Below are positions 14,020 to 21,997 of a stretch of 36,336 nucleotides of DNA, piece by piece (the first letter of the stretch is position 1; every line of letters begins with the position of its first letter). The DNA is taken from assembly GCA_030685065.1 (NCBI GenBank), contig JAUXQH010000011.1:1-36336 (forward strand), given 5' to 3'. This DNA is from Pseudomonadota bacterium (GTDB lineage: Bacteria > Myxococcota_A > UBA796 > SXON01). The translations under genes were made by a program, and so were the position numbers. Below the pieces are notes generated by a model. It was not told the DNA's origin. It made no database searches and saw only the letters and a program-made list of their open reading frames with translations.

Positions 14020-14999
14020 GCGATCTCCTGGGAACGTTCGTCGCCACGGGCCGAATACCAGGGCCGACGGCGCACGACCGGCGTGTCGATCGCGGCCCCG
14101 CTGGTCGCGGCGCCGCCGCCCGCCGCTCCGGCCAGGCCCGCGTTCAGCAGCGCGAGCGCGAGGCCCACCGCGGCCACGCCCACCCCGGTCGGCACGAAGG
14201 TCCACCACGAGCGCGTCAGGAGGGCGCCGTCGTTGGCCGCCCAATAGAGGTTGGTGCCCCAGGTGACGGCGCCCGGATCGCCGAGCCCGAGGAACTCGAG
14301 GCCCACCTGGGCGCCGAGGTTGTAGAGCGTCGCGCCCACGAGCGACGCGGCGAGCAGCGGCCGCAGGTTGGGGAGCAGCTCCACGAGCACGATGCGGAGC
14401 GGCGATTCGCCCGCGAGGCGCGCGGCGTCCACCCAGTCGCGGCGGCGAAGCTGGAGGACCTCGGCGCGGAGCACGCGCGCGTTCCATGCCCATCCCGTGC
14501 ACACCAGCACCGCGACGAGGCTGATGGGGCCCGGGGGGAGCCACGCGGCGAGGAGCACCGCGAGCGGCAGGCCCGGGAGCACGAGGGTGACGTTGGTGGC
14601 GAGCGAGAGGAGGTCGTCCACCCAGCCGCCCAGGTACCCGGCGAGGGAGCCGACCGTCGCGCCGATGAGCACCGAGAGCAGGCCCGCCGTGAACCCGACG
14701 GCCAGCGTGACCCGGGCGCCCGCGAGGGTCTGTGCGAGCACGTCCTGGCCCTGCCCGGTGGTGCCGAGCAGGTGCGCCCAGGAGGGGGGCGAGAGGGGCG
14801 CCGCGACCGGCGCGGTCGGGTCGAGCGTGAAGAGCGGGCCGACCAGGGCGAGCAGCACGATGCTGCCGAGCAGCACGAGGCCGGCGCGCGCGCGACGATC
14901 GCGCGGGATCAGGGTCGCGAGAGGACGCCGGGGCGGCGTCCGGGAGGGCGCCTCCGCGGGGGACCGGGGGATCGTCGCGAGTGCGGGCGGGCGCTTCAT
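14016..14999 (-). CDS. ABC importer permease, DppC/OppC family
   Basis: A 327-aa membrane protein with a Pro/Arg-rich cytoplasmic N-terminus, a first membrane segment at about 40-60 (AGLVLLGSIVLLALVGPLF), and five further segments. The transporter family loop with WVDAARLAGESPLRIVLVELLPN is the EAA-type motif that contacts the ATPase. The motif after HLLGTTGQGQDVLAQTLAGA is typical of the C-type permease. Its ATG (14999) overlaps the stop of the B-type permease gene. Confidence 0.93.
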   Translation of the reverse strand: MKRPPALATIPRSPAEAPSRTPPRRPLATLIPRDRRARAGLVLLGSIVLLALVGPLFTLDPTAPVAAPLSPPSWAHLLGTTGQGQDVLAQTLAGARVTLAVGFTAGLLSVLIGATVGSLAGYLGGWVDDLLSLATNVTLVLPGLPLAVLLAAWLPPGPISLVAVLVCTGWAWNARVLRAEVLQLRRRDWVDAARLAGESPLRIVLVELLPNLRPLLAASLVGATLYNLGAQVGLEFLGLGDPGAVTWGTNLYWAANDGALLTRSWWTFVPTGVGVAAVGLALALLNAGLAGAAGGGAATSGAAIDTPVVRRRPWYSARGDERSQEIA

Positions 15000-15991
15000 G
15001 CGGTCCTCGTGCGGGGGTCGACGACCAGGGTGATCACGTCCACGATCGCGTTGGCGAACAGGACGGCGAGGGTGATGGCGAGCACCAGCCCCTGGAGCAG
15101 GGGGTAGTCCTGGGCGCGCACGGCCTGCACCAGCAGCCAGCCCTCGCCCGGGTAGGAGAAGACCACCTCGGTGAGCAGGGCCCCGCTCACGACGAAGCCG
15201 AGGGCCATGCCGAAGCCCGTCAGGTGGGGGAGGAGCGCGTTGCGCAGCACGTAGGCGGAGAGCACCCGCGCGGTGGGGAGGCTGCGGGCCCGGGCGAGGA
15301 GCACGTGATCCGTCGCGAGCACCGCCTGCGCGGAGTTGCGCATGCCGAGCATCCACCCTCCGACACTCGCGGCGACGAGCGTGAGCGCCGGGAGCGCGGC
15401 GTGCCGGACCACGCCCCAGCCGAACGCGAGGGTGGGGGCCGGGGCGATCGACGTGTCCCACGCGTGGCGGAGCGGGAACCACCCCAGGCCGAAGCCGAAG
15501 ACGTGGAGCGCGACCATCGCGAGCCAGAAGTACGGGAAGGCCCCGAGGAGGGTCAGGGCGGGGCCCACGAGGGTGTCCAGCCAGCCCCCGCGCCACGCCG
15601 CCGCCAGCCCGAGCGCCGCGCCGAGCGCGAAGCTGATCGTCACGGAGACGCCCGCGAGCAGCACGGTCCATCCGAGGGCATCGCCGATCAGATCGGTCAC
15701 CGGGGTCGGGAACCGCGACACGGACAGCCCGAGGTCGCCGCGGAACAGCGCAAGGAGGTAGTCGAGGTATTGCCGTGGGAGCGGCGCGTCGCTCACGCCG
15801 AGCCCCGCGCGGAGCGCGGCGATGGCCTCGGGGCCCGCCTTCCCCTGGAGGCGCGCCAGGAGCGCGGCGGCCGGGTCGCCGGGGGCCAGGCGCGGCAGGA
15901 TGAAGCCGAGCGTGACCGCGGCCCAGGCGGCGACCGCGTACAGGCCGAGGCGGCGGGCGAGCCAGAGGCCCCCGCTCAGGAGGCCGCTCAT
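14996..15991 (-). CDS. ABC importer permease, DppB/OppB family
   Basis: A 331-aa membrane protein with six predicted segments. It begins with the B-type N-terminal helix and the family motif GFILPRLAPGDPAAALL, then DYLLALFRGDLGLSVSRF. The EAA-type loop near the C-terminus reads ARARSLPTARVLSAYVLRNALLPHL. The start (15991) overlaps the stop of the binding-protein gene by 4 nt (ATGA), so translation is likely coupled. Confidence 0.93.
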   Translation of the reverse strand: MSGLLSGGLWLARRLGLYAVAAWAAVTLGFILPRLAPGDPAAALLARLQGKAGPEAIAALRAGLGVSDAPLPRQYLDYLLALFRGDLGLSVSRFPTPVTDLIGDALGWTVLLAGVSVTISFALGAALGLAAAWRGGWLDTLVGPALTLLGAFPYFWLAMVALHVFGFGLGWFPLRHAWDTSIAPAPTLAFGWGVVRHAALPALTLVAASVGGWMLGMRNSAQAVLATDHVLLARARSLPTARVLSAYVLRNALLPHLTGFGMALGFVVSGALLTEVVFSYPGEGWLLVQAVRAQDYPLLQGLVLAITLAVLFANAIVDVITLVVDPRTRTA

Positions 15992-17679
15992 CGCGGCGCC
16001 AGCGTGGTGAGCAGCAGCAGCGGTTCGGGCGGATGGTTCGGGGAGAGGGTCACCCAGGGGTCCTCGGGAGTGGGAAAGCCGACGAACAGGCGCGTGTTCG
16101 CGACGCCCCAGGCCGGCGCGGGAAACAGCGGGATGGCGGGGAGCTCCGCGGCGAAGGTGGCCTGGAGCGCGTCGAAGAGCGCCGCCTGGGCCTCGGGGTC
16201 CGACGTGGCCTCGACCTGGGCCAGCAGGCGGTCCGCCGTCGGGGAGGCGTGGCGGTGCCAGTTGCCGCCCGACGCCTCGCCGATGGGGCGCGCGGACTGG
16301 CTCCCCATCAGGTCGCGGTAGCCGGTGTAGGGCGTCGTGCCTTGCGACGACCAGCCGATGGTCAGGGTGAAGTCGCCTCGCTGCACGCGGTCCAGCCAGC
16401 CGCTGAAGTCGACCGGTCGCACCCGCACGGACACGCCCACCTCGCCCAGGTCGCGGGCGACCAGCTGCGCGGCGCGGATCCAGTCGGACCAGCCGGCCAC
16501 CACGAGCAGTTCGACGGTGAGGGGGCCGTCGGGCCCGACGCGGACGCCGTCCTCGAGGGGCAGCCCCGCGGCGTCGAGCAGGGTCGCGGCGGCCGCCGGA
16601 TCATGGGCGGTCCACGCCGCCGTGACCGTCGGGTCGCGGAACGGCGCGAGGGCGTCGGAGAGGCCGGTGGCGTCGGCGGGATGGGTCAGGCCGTCCAGCG
16701 CCACGGTGACGAGCCGGTCGCGGTCGATGGCGAGGGAGAGCGCCTCGCGCACGCGCTGGTCGGCGAACGGCGCGACCGTGGTGTTCGCGTACAGGTAGAC
16801 GGTCGCCTCGACCGGGGGCGACCACGAGAGGTGGTTCTCGGGATCCCGCGCCACGAACGTGCGGCCCACGGCGGGCACGAAGTTCCCGGCCCAGTCCACC
16901 TCGCCGTTCACGAGCGCGAGGTTGGCGGCGTCGTTGCCCGCGAACGCCGGGAAGCGGAGCGTCGGGATGGCGGGCTTGCCCGGCTGCCAGTAGTCGGGGT
17001 TGCGCCCCAGCTCCCACACTTGCGACGTGAACGTGGTGACCTCGGTGTAGGGCCCCGTGGCCACCGGCTCTGGGTTGTCCCAGGCGAGCGGGTCCGCCAC
17101 GTCCCGCCACACGTGGCGCGGCACGATCGGCGCCTCGGCCACGTCCTCGAGCCCGGGCGAGAAGGGCCGGGAGAGGTGGAACACGACCTCGTCGTCGCCG
17201 AGCGCCTCGACCGACGCGAGCCAGCCCCAGACCCCGACGGAGTCGAGCGCGGGGTGCGCCTTCATCAGCGAGAACGTGAAGGCCACGTCGTCCGCGGTGA
17301 GCGCCTCTCCGTCGGACCATCGCACGCCGTGGCGCAGGTGGAAGCGCAGCGATCGGCCGTCGTCCTCCCACGACCACGCGTCCGCCAGCCACGGCACCCA
17401 GGTGCCCGCCACGCGGTTGTAGACGAGCAACGGCTCGTAGATGCCGCCCCGCGTCGGCCACCGCGCCGCCCCGTTCGGGAGGAACGGGTTGAAATTACGC
17501 GTCCATGCCGCCTGCGTCTCCTGCGCGATCACGAGCGCGTCCGCGCCCCGGTCCTGGACCGGATCGGCGCACGCGGCGAGGAGGCCGGGCAGCAGCAGCG
17601 CGGCCCCCGCTCCGGTCGCGATTCGTCGTGAGTGGAGCAGCCAGTGCTTCAGCCACGATAGCGTTACCATCGGTGTCAT
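15988..17679 (-). CDS. ABC solute-binding lipoprotein, SBP family 5
   Basis: A 563-aa extracytoplasmic binding lipoprotein. The N-terminus contains a twin-arginine-like HSRRIATGAG, then a hydrophobic stretch and lipobox LAAC (C37). The mature part shows SBP_bac_5 features: GGIYEPLLVYN, WSDGEALTADDVAFTF, VREALSLAIDRDRLV. Family 5 proteins bind peptides, but close relatives in Thermotogales and archaea bind cello-oligosaccharides, and the GH1 gene in this operon favours a beta-glucoside ligand (inference). It is the first gene of the operon; the start at 17679 could instead be the Met at 17670. No clear promoter or local regulator is visible. Confidence 0.93.
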   Translation of the reverse strand: MTPMVTLSWLKHWLLHSRRIATGAGAALLLPGLLAACADPVQDRGADALVIAQETQAAWTRNFNPFLPNGAARWPTRGGIYEPLLVYNRVAGTWVPWLADAWSWEDDGRSLRFHLRHGVRWSDGEALTADDVAFTFSLMKAHPALDSVGVWGWLASVEALGDDEVVFHLSRPFSPGLEDVAEAPIVPRHVWRDVADPLAWDNPEPVATGPYTEVTTFTSQVWELGRNPDYWQPGKPAIPTLRFPAFAGNDAANLALVNGEVDWAGNFVPAVGRTFVARDPENHLSWSPPVEATVYLYANTTVAPFADQRVREALSLAIDRDRLVTVALDGLTHPADATGLSDALAPFRDPTVTAAWTAHDPAAAATLLDAAGLPLEDGVRVGPDGPLTVELLVVAGWSDWIRAAQLVARDLGEVGVSVRVRPVDFSGWLDRVQRGDFTLTIGWSSQGTTPYTGYRDLMGSQSARPIGEASGGNWHRHASPTADRLLAQVEATSDPEAQAALFDALQATFAAELPAIPLFPAPAWGVANTRLFVGFPTPEDPWVTLSPNHPPEPLLLLTTLAPR

Positions 17680-17795
17680 AGCGGGATGAACGCATGACAG
17701 GAGCGCCTATTCCACGGGGGCGGACGGTTGGGGGTTCGCCACGCGGCGGCCACGGCGGAGAGCGGCGCGCGCACGGGTGCCGGTTAGGCCGCGAA

Positions 17796-19571
17796 ATGTT
17801 GATCCTCCTCGCGCCCCTCCTCCTCGCGCCCGGCGCCCAGGCCGCCAGGCTGGACCTCCCGAAGGCCGCCCCTCAATCGGGCGACACCGCGGGCTGCCCC
17901 GCCCCCGAGACCCTCGCCCTCCGCTTCAGCCACCAATCGGACGCGAACGGCGGCGGTTTCGGCTTCTATGCCGCGAAGTACGACGACAACCGTCGGCCCT
18001 CGATCGTGCCGCCGTCCGAGAAGTGGGTGACCGACTATGTCGCGGGCGAGGCCGCCGGGAGCAAGCCGAGCCCCGAGGATCAGCTCCGCACCTTGTGGGG
18101 CACGCGCTGCGCCTACCCCGACCTCGACTATGTGAAGACGGGCCTGGAGCTCGTCCGGACCCGCTACCACGAGGCCACGGGCGTGAGCCCGGAGACCGAG
18201 CGGCAACACAGCCTCGCCCGCGTCAACCTCAATGCGTGGGCGGACGGCAGGAACGCCCTCTGCGACGGCAAGCCCTTCCCCGAGGCCGACCCCGTCCGCG
18301 GCCTCCTCCAGAAGGCGACGTGCACCGGGTTCAATGACGGGTGGCTCGCCGCGTTCGTCTTCACGCAGATGGACACGGCCCCGGCCGCCGAGAGCGACGA
18401 CGCCTTCTGGCCCGCCGCGTTCGTCGGCCTCTGCGGAACCCTGCTGAAGGGCGATGGCATGGGAGATCCCGCCACCAGCGAGTACGTCAAGTTCCGCCAG
18501 TGCAAGACCGAGCTCGACAAGGTCACGCCCGAGGCGCTCGACGCGGCGATCGAGCAGCACGCCCCCAACCAGGCCGCCGCCCTCTCCTTCCGCATGTTCT
18601 ACGAGAAGGGCGTGGGCCGCATGGCGAGGTACGACGCCAAGATCACCAGCATCGAGAAGGGCTACCCGGCGACGAAGCGGATGTACGACGACGCGGTGGT
18701 GCAGGTCGAGGAGACGTACGCGCCCATCCTCGTGCAGTGGCAGCCCACTCTCACCGGCATCGACGACTGGATGAAGACCCTCTCCGGGGGCCCCGGGTAC
18801 GCCGAGGGGTGCGCGCCCACCTACACCCAGATGCTCCAGGACTACGTCGACGTCGCGGTCCCCGAGGCCAAGGGCGACGCCCTGCTGCGGGCCCTGCGGG
18901 ACCCCGTCGGCTACCGACTCACCGAGGCGCTCGCGATGTGCCACTACATGCTCGACATGACCGACGTGTCGCGGTCGCGCGCGATGCGGGACGTGCTCCT
19001 CGCCGGCGGCGACCGCATCAGCGGGCGGCACCAGGCGGTGGAGCTGCTGGTGAAGCGGAGCCTCGAGGGCCCGCTCAACTACCGCGGCCAGCGGGTCATC
19101 GACGGCATCGCGCCGATCGAGACGCTCGCGAAGTGGCCGAGCAACGCGGTCGACCAGACGCTCGGCGCCCCCCCGAAGCCCCCCGCGGATCCCCGGTACG
19201 GGCGGCCGTGGGCGGAGGACGTGGTGGTGTCGGTCAAGCCCCAGGGGGACACCGCCGTCATCACCTTCCAGAAGCGCACCGGCACGGCGACGATCACCGA
19301 CAGCTGCACCTACGACTACTCGCACATCGCGGGCATCGACATGTGGGGGAACTTCCTCTACGACGTCGTCAGCTGCAAGACGCACGACATCAAGGTGGAC
19401 ACGACGCAGACCGCCGCGGTCGTCCCGATCGATCAGGTCGCCAAGGTCACGCCGGGCGTGAAGGTGACGCTCGTGTACCGCCAGGGCGGCAGCGAGGAGC
19501 CCAAGCCGGCGAACGTCGTGTTCGTGACGAAGGGGAACGACGTGATCTGGGCGGGGGGCGTCTCGCGGTAG
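17796..19571 (+). CDS. Large secreted Cys-rich protein of unknown function
   Basis: A 591-aa exported protein. The signal peptide is MLILLAPLLLAPGAQAA, with no basic n-region and an AQA cleavage site. The mature part has ten Cys, an even number consistent with disulfides, and mixed helical regions (EKWVTDYVAGEAAG, AMCHYMLDMTDVSRSRAMRD). It ends in a beta-rich C-terminal domain (ITFQKRTGTATITDSCTYDY onward, and VKVTLVYRQGG). I recognise no catalytic motif. The ATG at 17796 was chosen because it gives the signal peptide. Its stop codon is followed immediately by the paired 26-bp repeat at 19572. It diverges from the ABC operon and may respond to the same conditions. Confidence 0.75.
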   Translation: MLILLAPLLLAPGAQAARLDLPKAAPQSGDTAGCPAPETLALRFSHQSDANGGGFGFYAAKYDDNRRPSIVPPSEKWVTDYVAGEAAGSKPSPEDQLRTLWGTRCAYPDLDYVKTGLELVRTRYHEATGVSPETERQHSLARVNLNAWADGRNALCDGKPFPEADPVRGLLQKATCTGFNDGWLAAFVFTQMDTAPAAESDDAFWPAAFVGLCGTLLKGDGMGDPATSEYVKFRQCKTELDKVTPEALDAAIEQHAPNQAAALSFRMFYEKGVGRMARYDAKITSIEKGYPATKRMYDDAVVQVEETYAPILVQWQPTLTGIDDWMKTLSGGPGYAEGCAPTYTQMLQDYVDVAVPEAKGDALLRALRDPVGYRLTEALAMCHYMLDMTDVSRSRAMRDVLLAGGDRISGRHQAVELLVKRSLEGPLNYRGQRVIDGIAPIETLAKWPSNAVDQTLGAPPKPPADPRYGRPWAEDVVVSVKPQGDTAVITFQKRTGTATITDSCTYDYSHIAGIDMWGNFLYDVVSCKTHDIKVDTTQTAAVVPIDQVAKVTPGVKVTLVYRQGGSEEPKPANVVFVTKGNDVIWAGGVSR

Positions 19572-19654
19572 GGGGTCTGACCTTACGACTTATCACCTGG
19601 GACAGGCCAACGCCGTGAATACGGTGGTGGGGTCTGACCTAACGACTTATCACC
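19572..19654 (+). repeat. Paired 26-bp repeat with 31-nt spacer, copy 2
   Basis: 26-bp repeats at 19572-19597 and 19629-19654 flank a 31-nt spacer. They are the same as at 5265-5347 but inverted in the window. The first base of the repeat follows directly after the TAG stop of the gene at 17796-19571. The second repeat differs at one position in the core (CCTAACG in place of CCTTACG). In both loci the element reads GGGGTCTGACC in the direction of the upstream gene. Confidence 0.9.
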
Positions 19655-19673
19655 CAACCCCGCGGGTCTCGAC

Positions 19674-20267
19674 ATGGCCACCGCCACCCTCCTCCCGCTC
19701 GAGCGTGGCGCCCTCCGCCTCCAGCTCACCTCCGCGGGCGCCCCCCTCTCCTGGAGGGACGTGGCCGCCGGCCTCCACGCCGACCCCTCCCTCCGCGACG
19801 CGCTCACCGACGCGCTCGTCAGCGCCCCCTTCCCCGCGCTCTACTGGGAGACACGGCCGGTTTCCCCCGGGGACGTCGACGCTCCGTTCGAGAGCGTGAT
19901 CCTGGACGCGCCGTCGCTCGCGCGCATTCGCGCCGACGGCGGGCCCTTCGCCGGGCCGCTCGACGGGGCCCGCGCCCCCGCGGTGCGCACGTTCCCGAAC
20001 CTCGGCGGGGACGCCGTGCTCGTTGTGCCCGCCCCCGGGCGCGAGCCCGCCGGCTACCCCCATCTCGCCGCCTTCCTCCGCACCGCACCGCCCGCCCAGG
20101 TCCACGCGCTCTGGCAGTCCGTCGGCGCCGCGGTCGAGTCCTGGCTGTCCACGCGCCGCACCCGTGTCTGGGTGAGCACCGCCGGACTCGGGGTCTCCTG
20201 GCTCCACGTGCGCCTGGACACCCGCCCCAAGTACGTGAAGTGGCTCGCCTACCGCACCGTACTCTGA
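19674..20267 (+). CDS. DUF6940-like protein
   Basis: A 197-aa soluble protein. The C-terminal part, LHALWQ-like QVHALWQSVGAAVESWL, then VWVSTAGLGVSWLHVRLDTR and PKYVKWLAYR, matches my memory of the DUF6940 family (function unknown). The N-terminal half, PLSWRDVAAGL with FPALYWETRPVS, is also family-like. There is no signal peptide. It starts 20 bp after the repeat element and converges on the PNGase F-like gene with 6 bp between stops. The family name is from recall and is the least certain part of the call. Confidence 0.65.
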   Translation: MATATLLPLERGALRLQLTSAGAPLSWRDVAAGLHADPSLRDALTDALVSAPFPALYWETRPVSPGDVDAPFESVILDAPSLARIRADGGPFAGPLDGARAPAVRTFPNLGGDAVLVVPAPGREPAGYPHLAAFLRTAPPAQVHALWQSVGAAVESWLSTRRTRVWVSTAGLGVSWLHVRLDTRPKYVKWLAYRTVL

Positions 20268-20273
20268 AGCGTC

Positions 20274-21923
20274 CTACTCGTAGAACACCAGCCACGTCGC
20301 GACGTCGGCCCGCCCGCGGAAGTCGGTGCCGCCGTCCTCGATCCAGTTCGCCACGTACGGTTCGCCCTCGAACAGCCCACGGTAGGCGATCGTGTTCTCG
20401 CCGCCGAAGTCGACCGCGGCGGTCAGGTCCGCCGACCACGGATCCACCTGGCGCCCCGGGCACCAGCCGCCGCGGCCGAGCACCCACGTGCCGTACTGCC
20501 CCGAGACCGTGCCGCTGCCGACCTGCTCGGCGCACCCGTACGCCGAGCCCGCCATCGTGAATTCCTGCATCACCGTCAGCGTCTCGTTCACCGTGAACTC
20601 GTGCTGGTGATTGCAGAATTCGGCGCAGTTCTCGGTGTCCTCCCCGAACCCGTGCCCCGAGATCAGCGTCCAGATCCCCACGCCCGTGGCGCCGCTCGGG
20701 GGCGTGAACGTGATCGGCTCGCGCCCGACGTTGTAGCTCTCGCTCCACTCCCCGCCGCTCCACAGGTACTCGAGCGCGACCGGCCGCGCGCCGCGGCCCT
20801 GGTTTGACAGGCGCAGATCGAGCGTGATGTACGGGGCGTTCGCGCTGTTCACGCGGATGACGTGGGTGCCGCCGTCCTTCACCATCGCGAGGAACGGCGT
20901 GGCATCGACGACCCAGCGGCCGGGCCGCGCGTACGCGGTGATGAACCGCCCGATCTCGACGCACGTGCCCGACTCGTCCACGTCGGTGGTGCCGGGATCG
21001 TCGTTGTCGCAGAGGTAGGCGTAGGCCAGGTAGTCCCACTCGCCGCAGCCGGTCGAGTCGGGATGCCCGTTGCAGATGAAGCGCATGTCGAGCTCGAGCG
21101 TGTCGAACGTCGCCATCGTCGCCGCGTCCGGGAACGCGAGGGAGACCACCCGCGAGTCGGAGTATGCGAACGCGCCGAGCACGGTGGCGCCGTCCGCGTC
21201 GAGGCGGTCCTGCAGGTTCGACTCCTGGTCGAACCACTCCGCTTCGTACACGATGAAGCTCGGGGGTGACTCCTCCCAGCCCGTGTTCGGGTCGGCCAGG
21301 TAGCCGAGCTCGCGCACAATCCCGAAGCGGTCGATGCCCCAGTTGACCGGAAAGCTCGTCCGGTAGGTCTGGTTCAGGGTGCCGATCCACTCGGCCGACT
21401 CGGGGTTGTTCGGGTTGTCCGTCACGAAGTGGACGTGCTCGGCCCAGAACGCCTGCGCGGCCTCGTCGTCCATGCGCGAGATGGCCTCGTCGACCGTCAC
21501 CTTCAGCGCGGTCAGCGCGGCTTCGCGATCCGCCGCCCGGAGCGAGTCGATCGACAGCAGGTAGTGCACCGACCGGGGCGAGGTCTCCAGCCAGTCCTTC
21601 ACGTCCCCGATGCGGGTCAGGTTCGGGTAGTCCGAGGCGGGATCGTAGGTGATCGAGATCACCGAGTCGCAACCGGTAAATCGCTCGCTCCACACGAACG
21701 TGCCGCCGTCGAGCAGGTTCAGCGTGAAGTCGGGCGCGACGGTCTCGAACTCGCCGTCGACCCCGGAGCCGTCCCACTCCCGGCGGGTGAGGCCGCGGAG
21801 CGCGCACGTGTCCTCCTCCACGGTGTCGGTGTCGTCAGGGAGGTCGGTGTCGTCCGGCAGGCCGGTGTCGGTGTCGGCCTTGTCGTCGGGGCCCGTGCAG
21901 GCGAGGAGCAGGAGAAGCATCAT
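20274..21923 (-). CDS. PNGase F-like lipoprotein with redoxin-like N-terminal domain
   Basis: A 549-aa predicted lipoprotein. The signal is only MMLLLLLAC (Cys 9), followed by an Asp/Thr tether (about 13-40). Residues about 60-200 resemble a redoxin fold (VAPDFTLNLLDGGTFVWSE). Residues about 275-549 match both jelly-roll domains of peptide-N-glycosidase F: CGEWDYLA with D297 at the position of catalytic Asp60, EIGRFITAYA, NCAEFC with E435 at that of Glu206, and RGGWCPG (487-490). The region matching Glu118 reads VNSANAP and lacks Glu. PNGase F cleaves Asn-linked glycans from glycoproteins; activity here is uncertain. The start has an in-frame stop just upstream and no alternative. Confidence 0.8.
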   Translation of the reverse strand: MMLLLLLACTGPDDKADTDTGLPDDTDLPDDTDTVEEDTCALRGLTRREWDGSGVDGEFETVAPDFTLNLLDGGTFVWSERFTGCDSVISITYDPASDYPNLTRIGDVKDWLETSPRSVHYLLSIDSLRAADREAALTALKVTVDEAISRMDDEAAQAFWAEHVHFVTDNPNNPESAEWIGTLNQTYRTSFPVNWGIDRFGIVRELGYLADPNTGWEESPPSFIVYEAEWFDQESNLQDRLDADGATVLGAFAYSDSRVVSLAFPDAATMATFDTLELDMRFICNGHPDSTGCGEWDYLAYAYLCDNDDPGTTDVDESGTCVEIGRFITAYARPGRWVVDATPFLAMVKDGGTHVIRVNSANAPYITLDLRLSNQGRGARPVALEYLWSGGEWSESYNVGREPITFTPPSGATGVGIWTLISGHGFGEDTENCAEFCNHQHEFTVNETLTVMQEFTMAGSAYGCAEQVGSGTVSGQYGTWVLGRGGWCPGRQVDPWSADLTAAVDFGGENTIAYRGLFEGEPYVANWIEDGGTDFRGRADVATWLVFYE

Positions 21924-21929
21924 GACGCG

Positions 21930-21935
21930 AGGATA
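21930..21935 (-). promoter_or_regulatory. TANNNT -10-like box, leaderless position
   Basis: TATCCT lies exactly 6 nt before the ATG at 21923 on the minus strand. A weak -35-like GATACA is 17 bp further upstream. There is no ribosome-binding site. Confidence 0.45.
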
Positions 21936-21997
21936 GCGTCAAACGCGCCGCTTGTATCGACGCGACCGCCGGAGAGCGAACGCTCCTCCGAGCGCTC

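Noticed and set aside
11875..14247. 790-codon plus-strand frame across the ATPase genes
   Set aside because: Antisense shadow of two clear ABC ATPases on the minus strand.
17680..17795. Regulator site between the ABC operon and the secreted-protein gene
   Set aside because: I found no convincing inverted repeat or promoter pair there.
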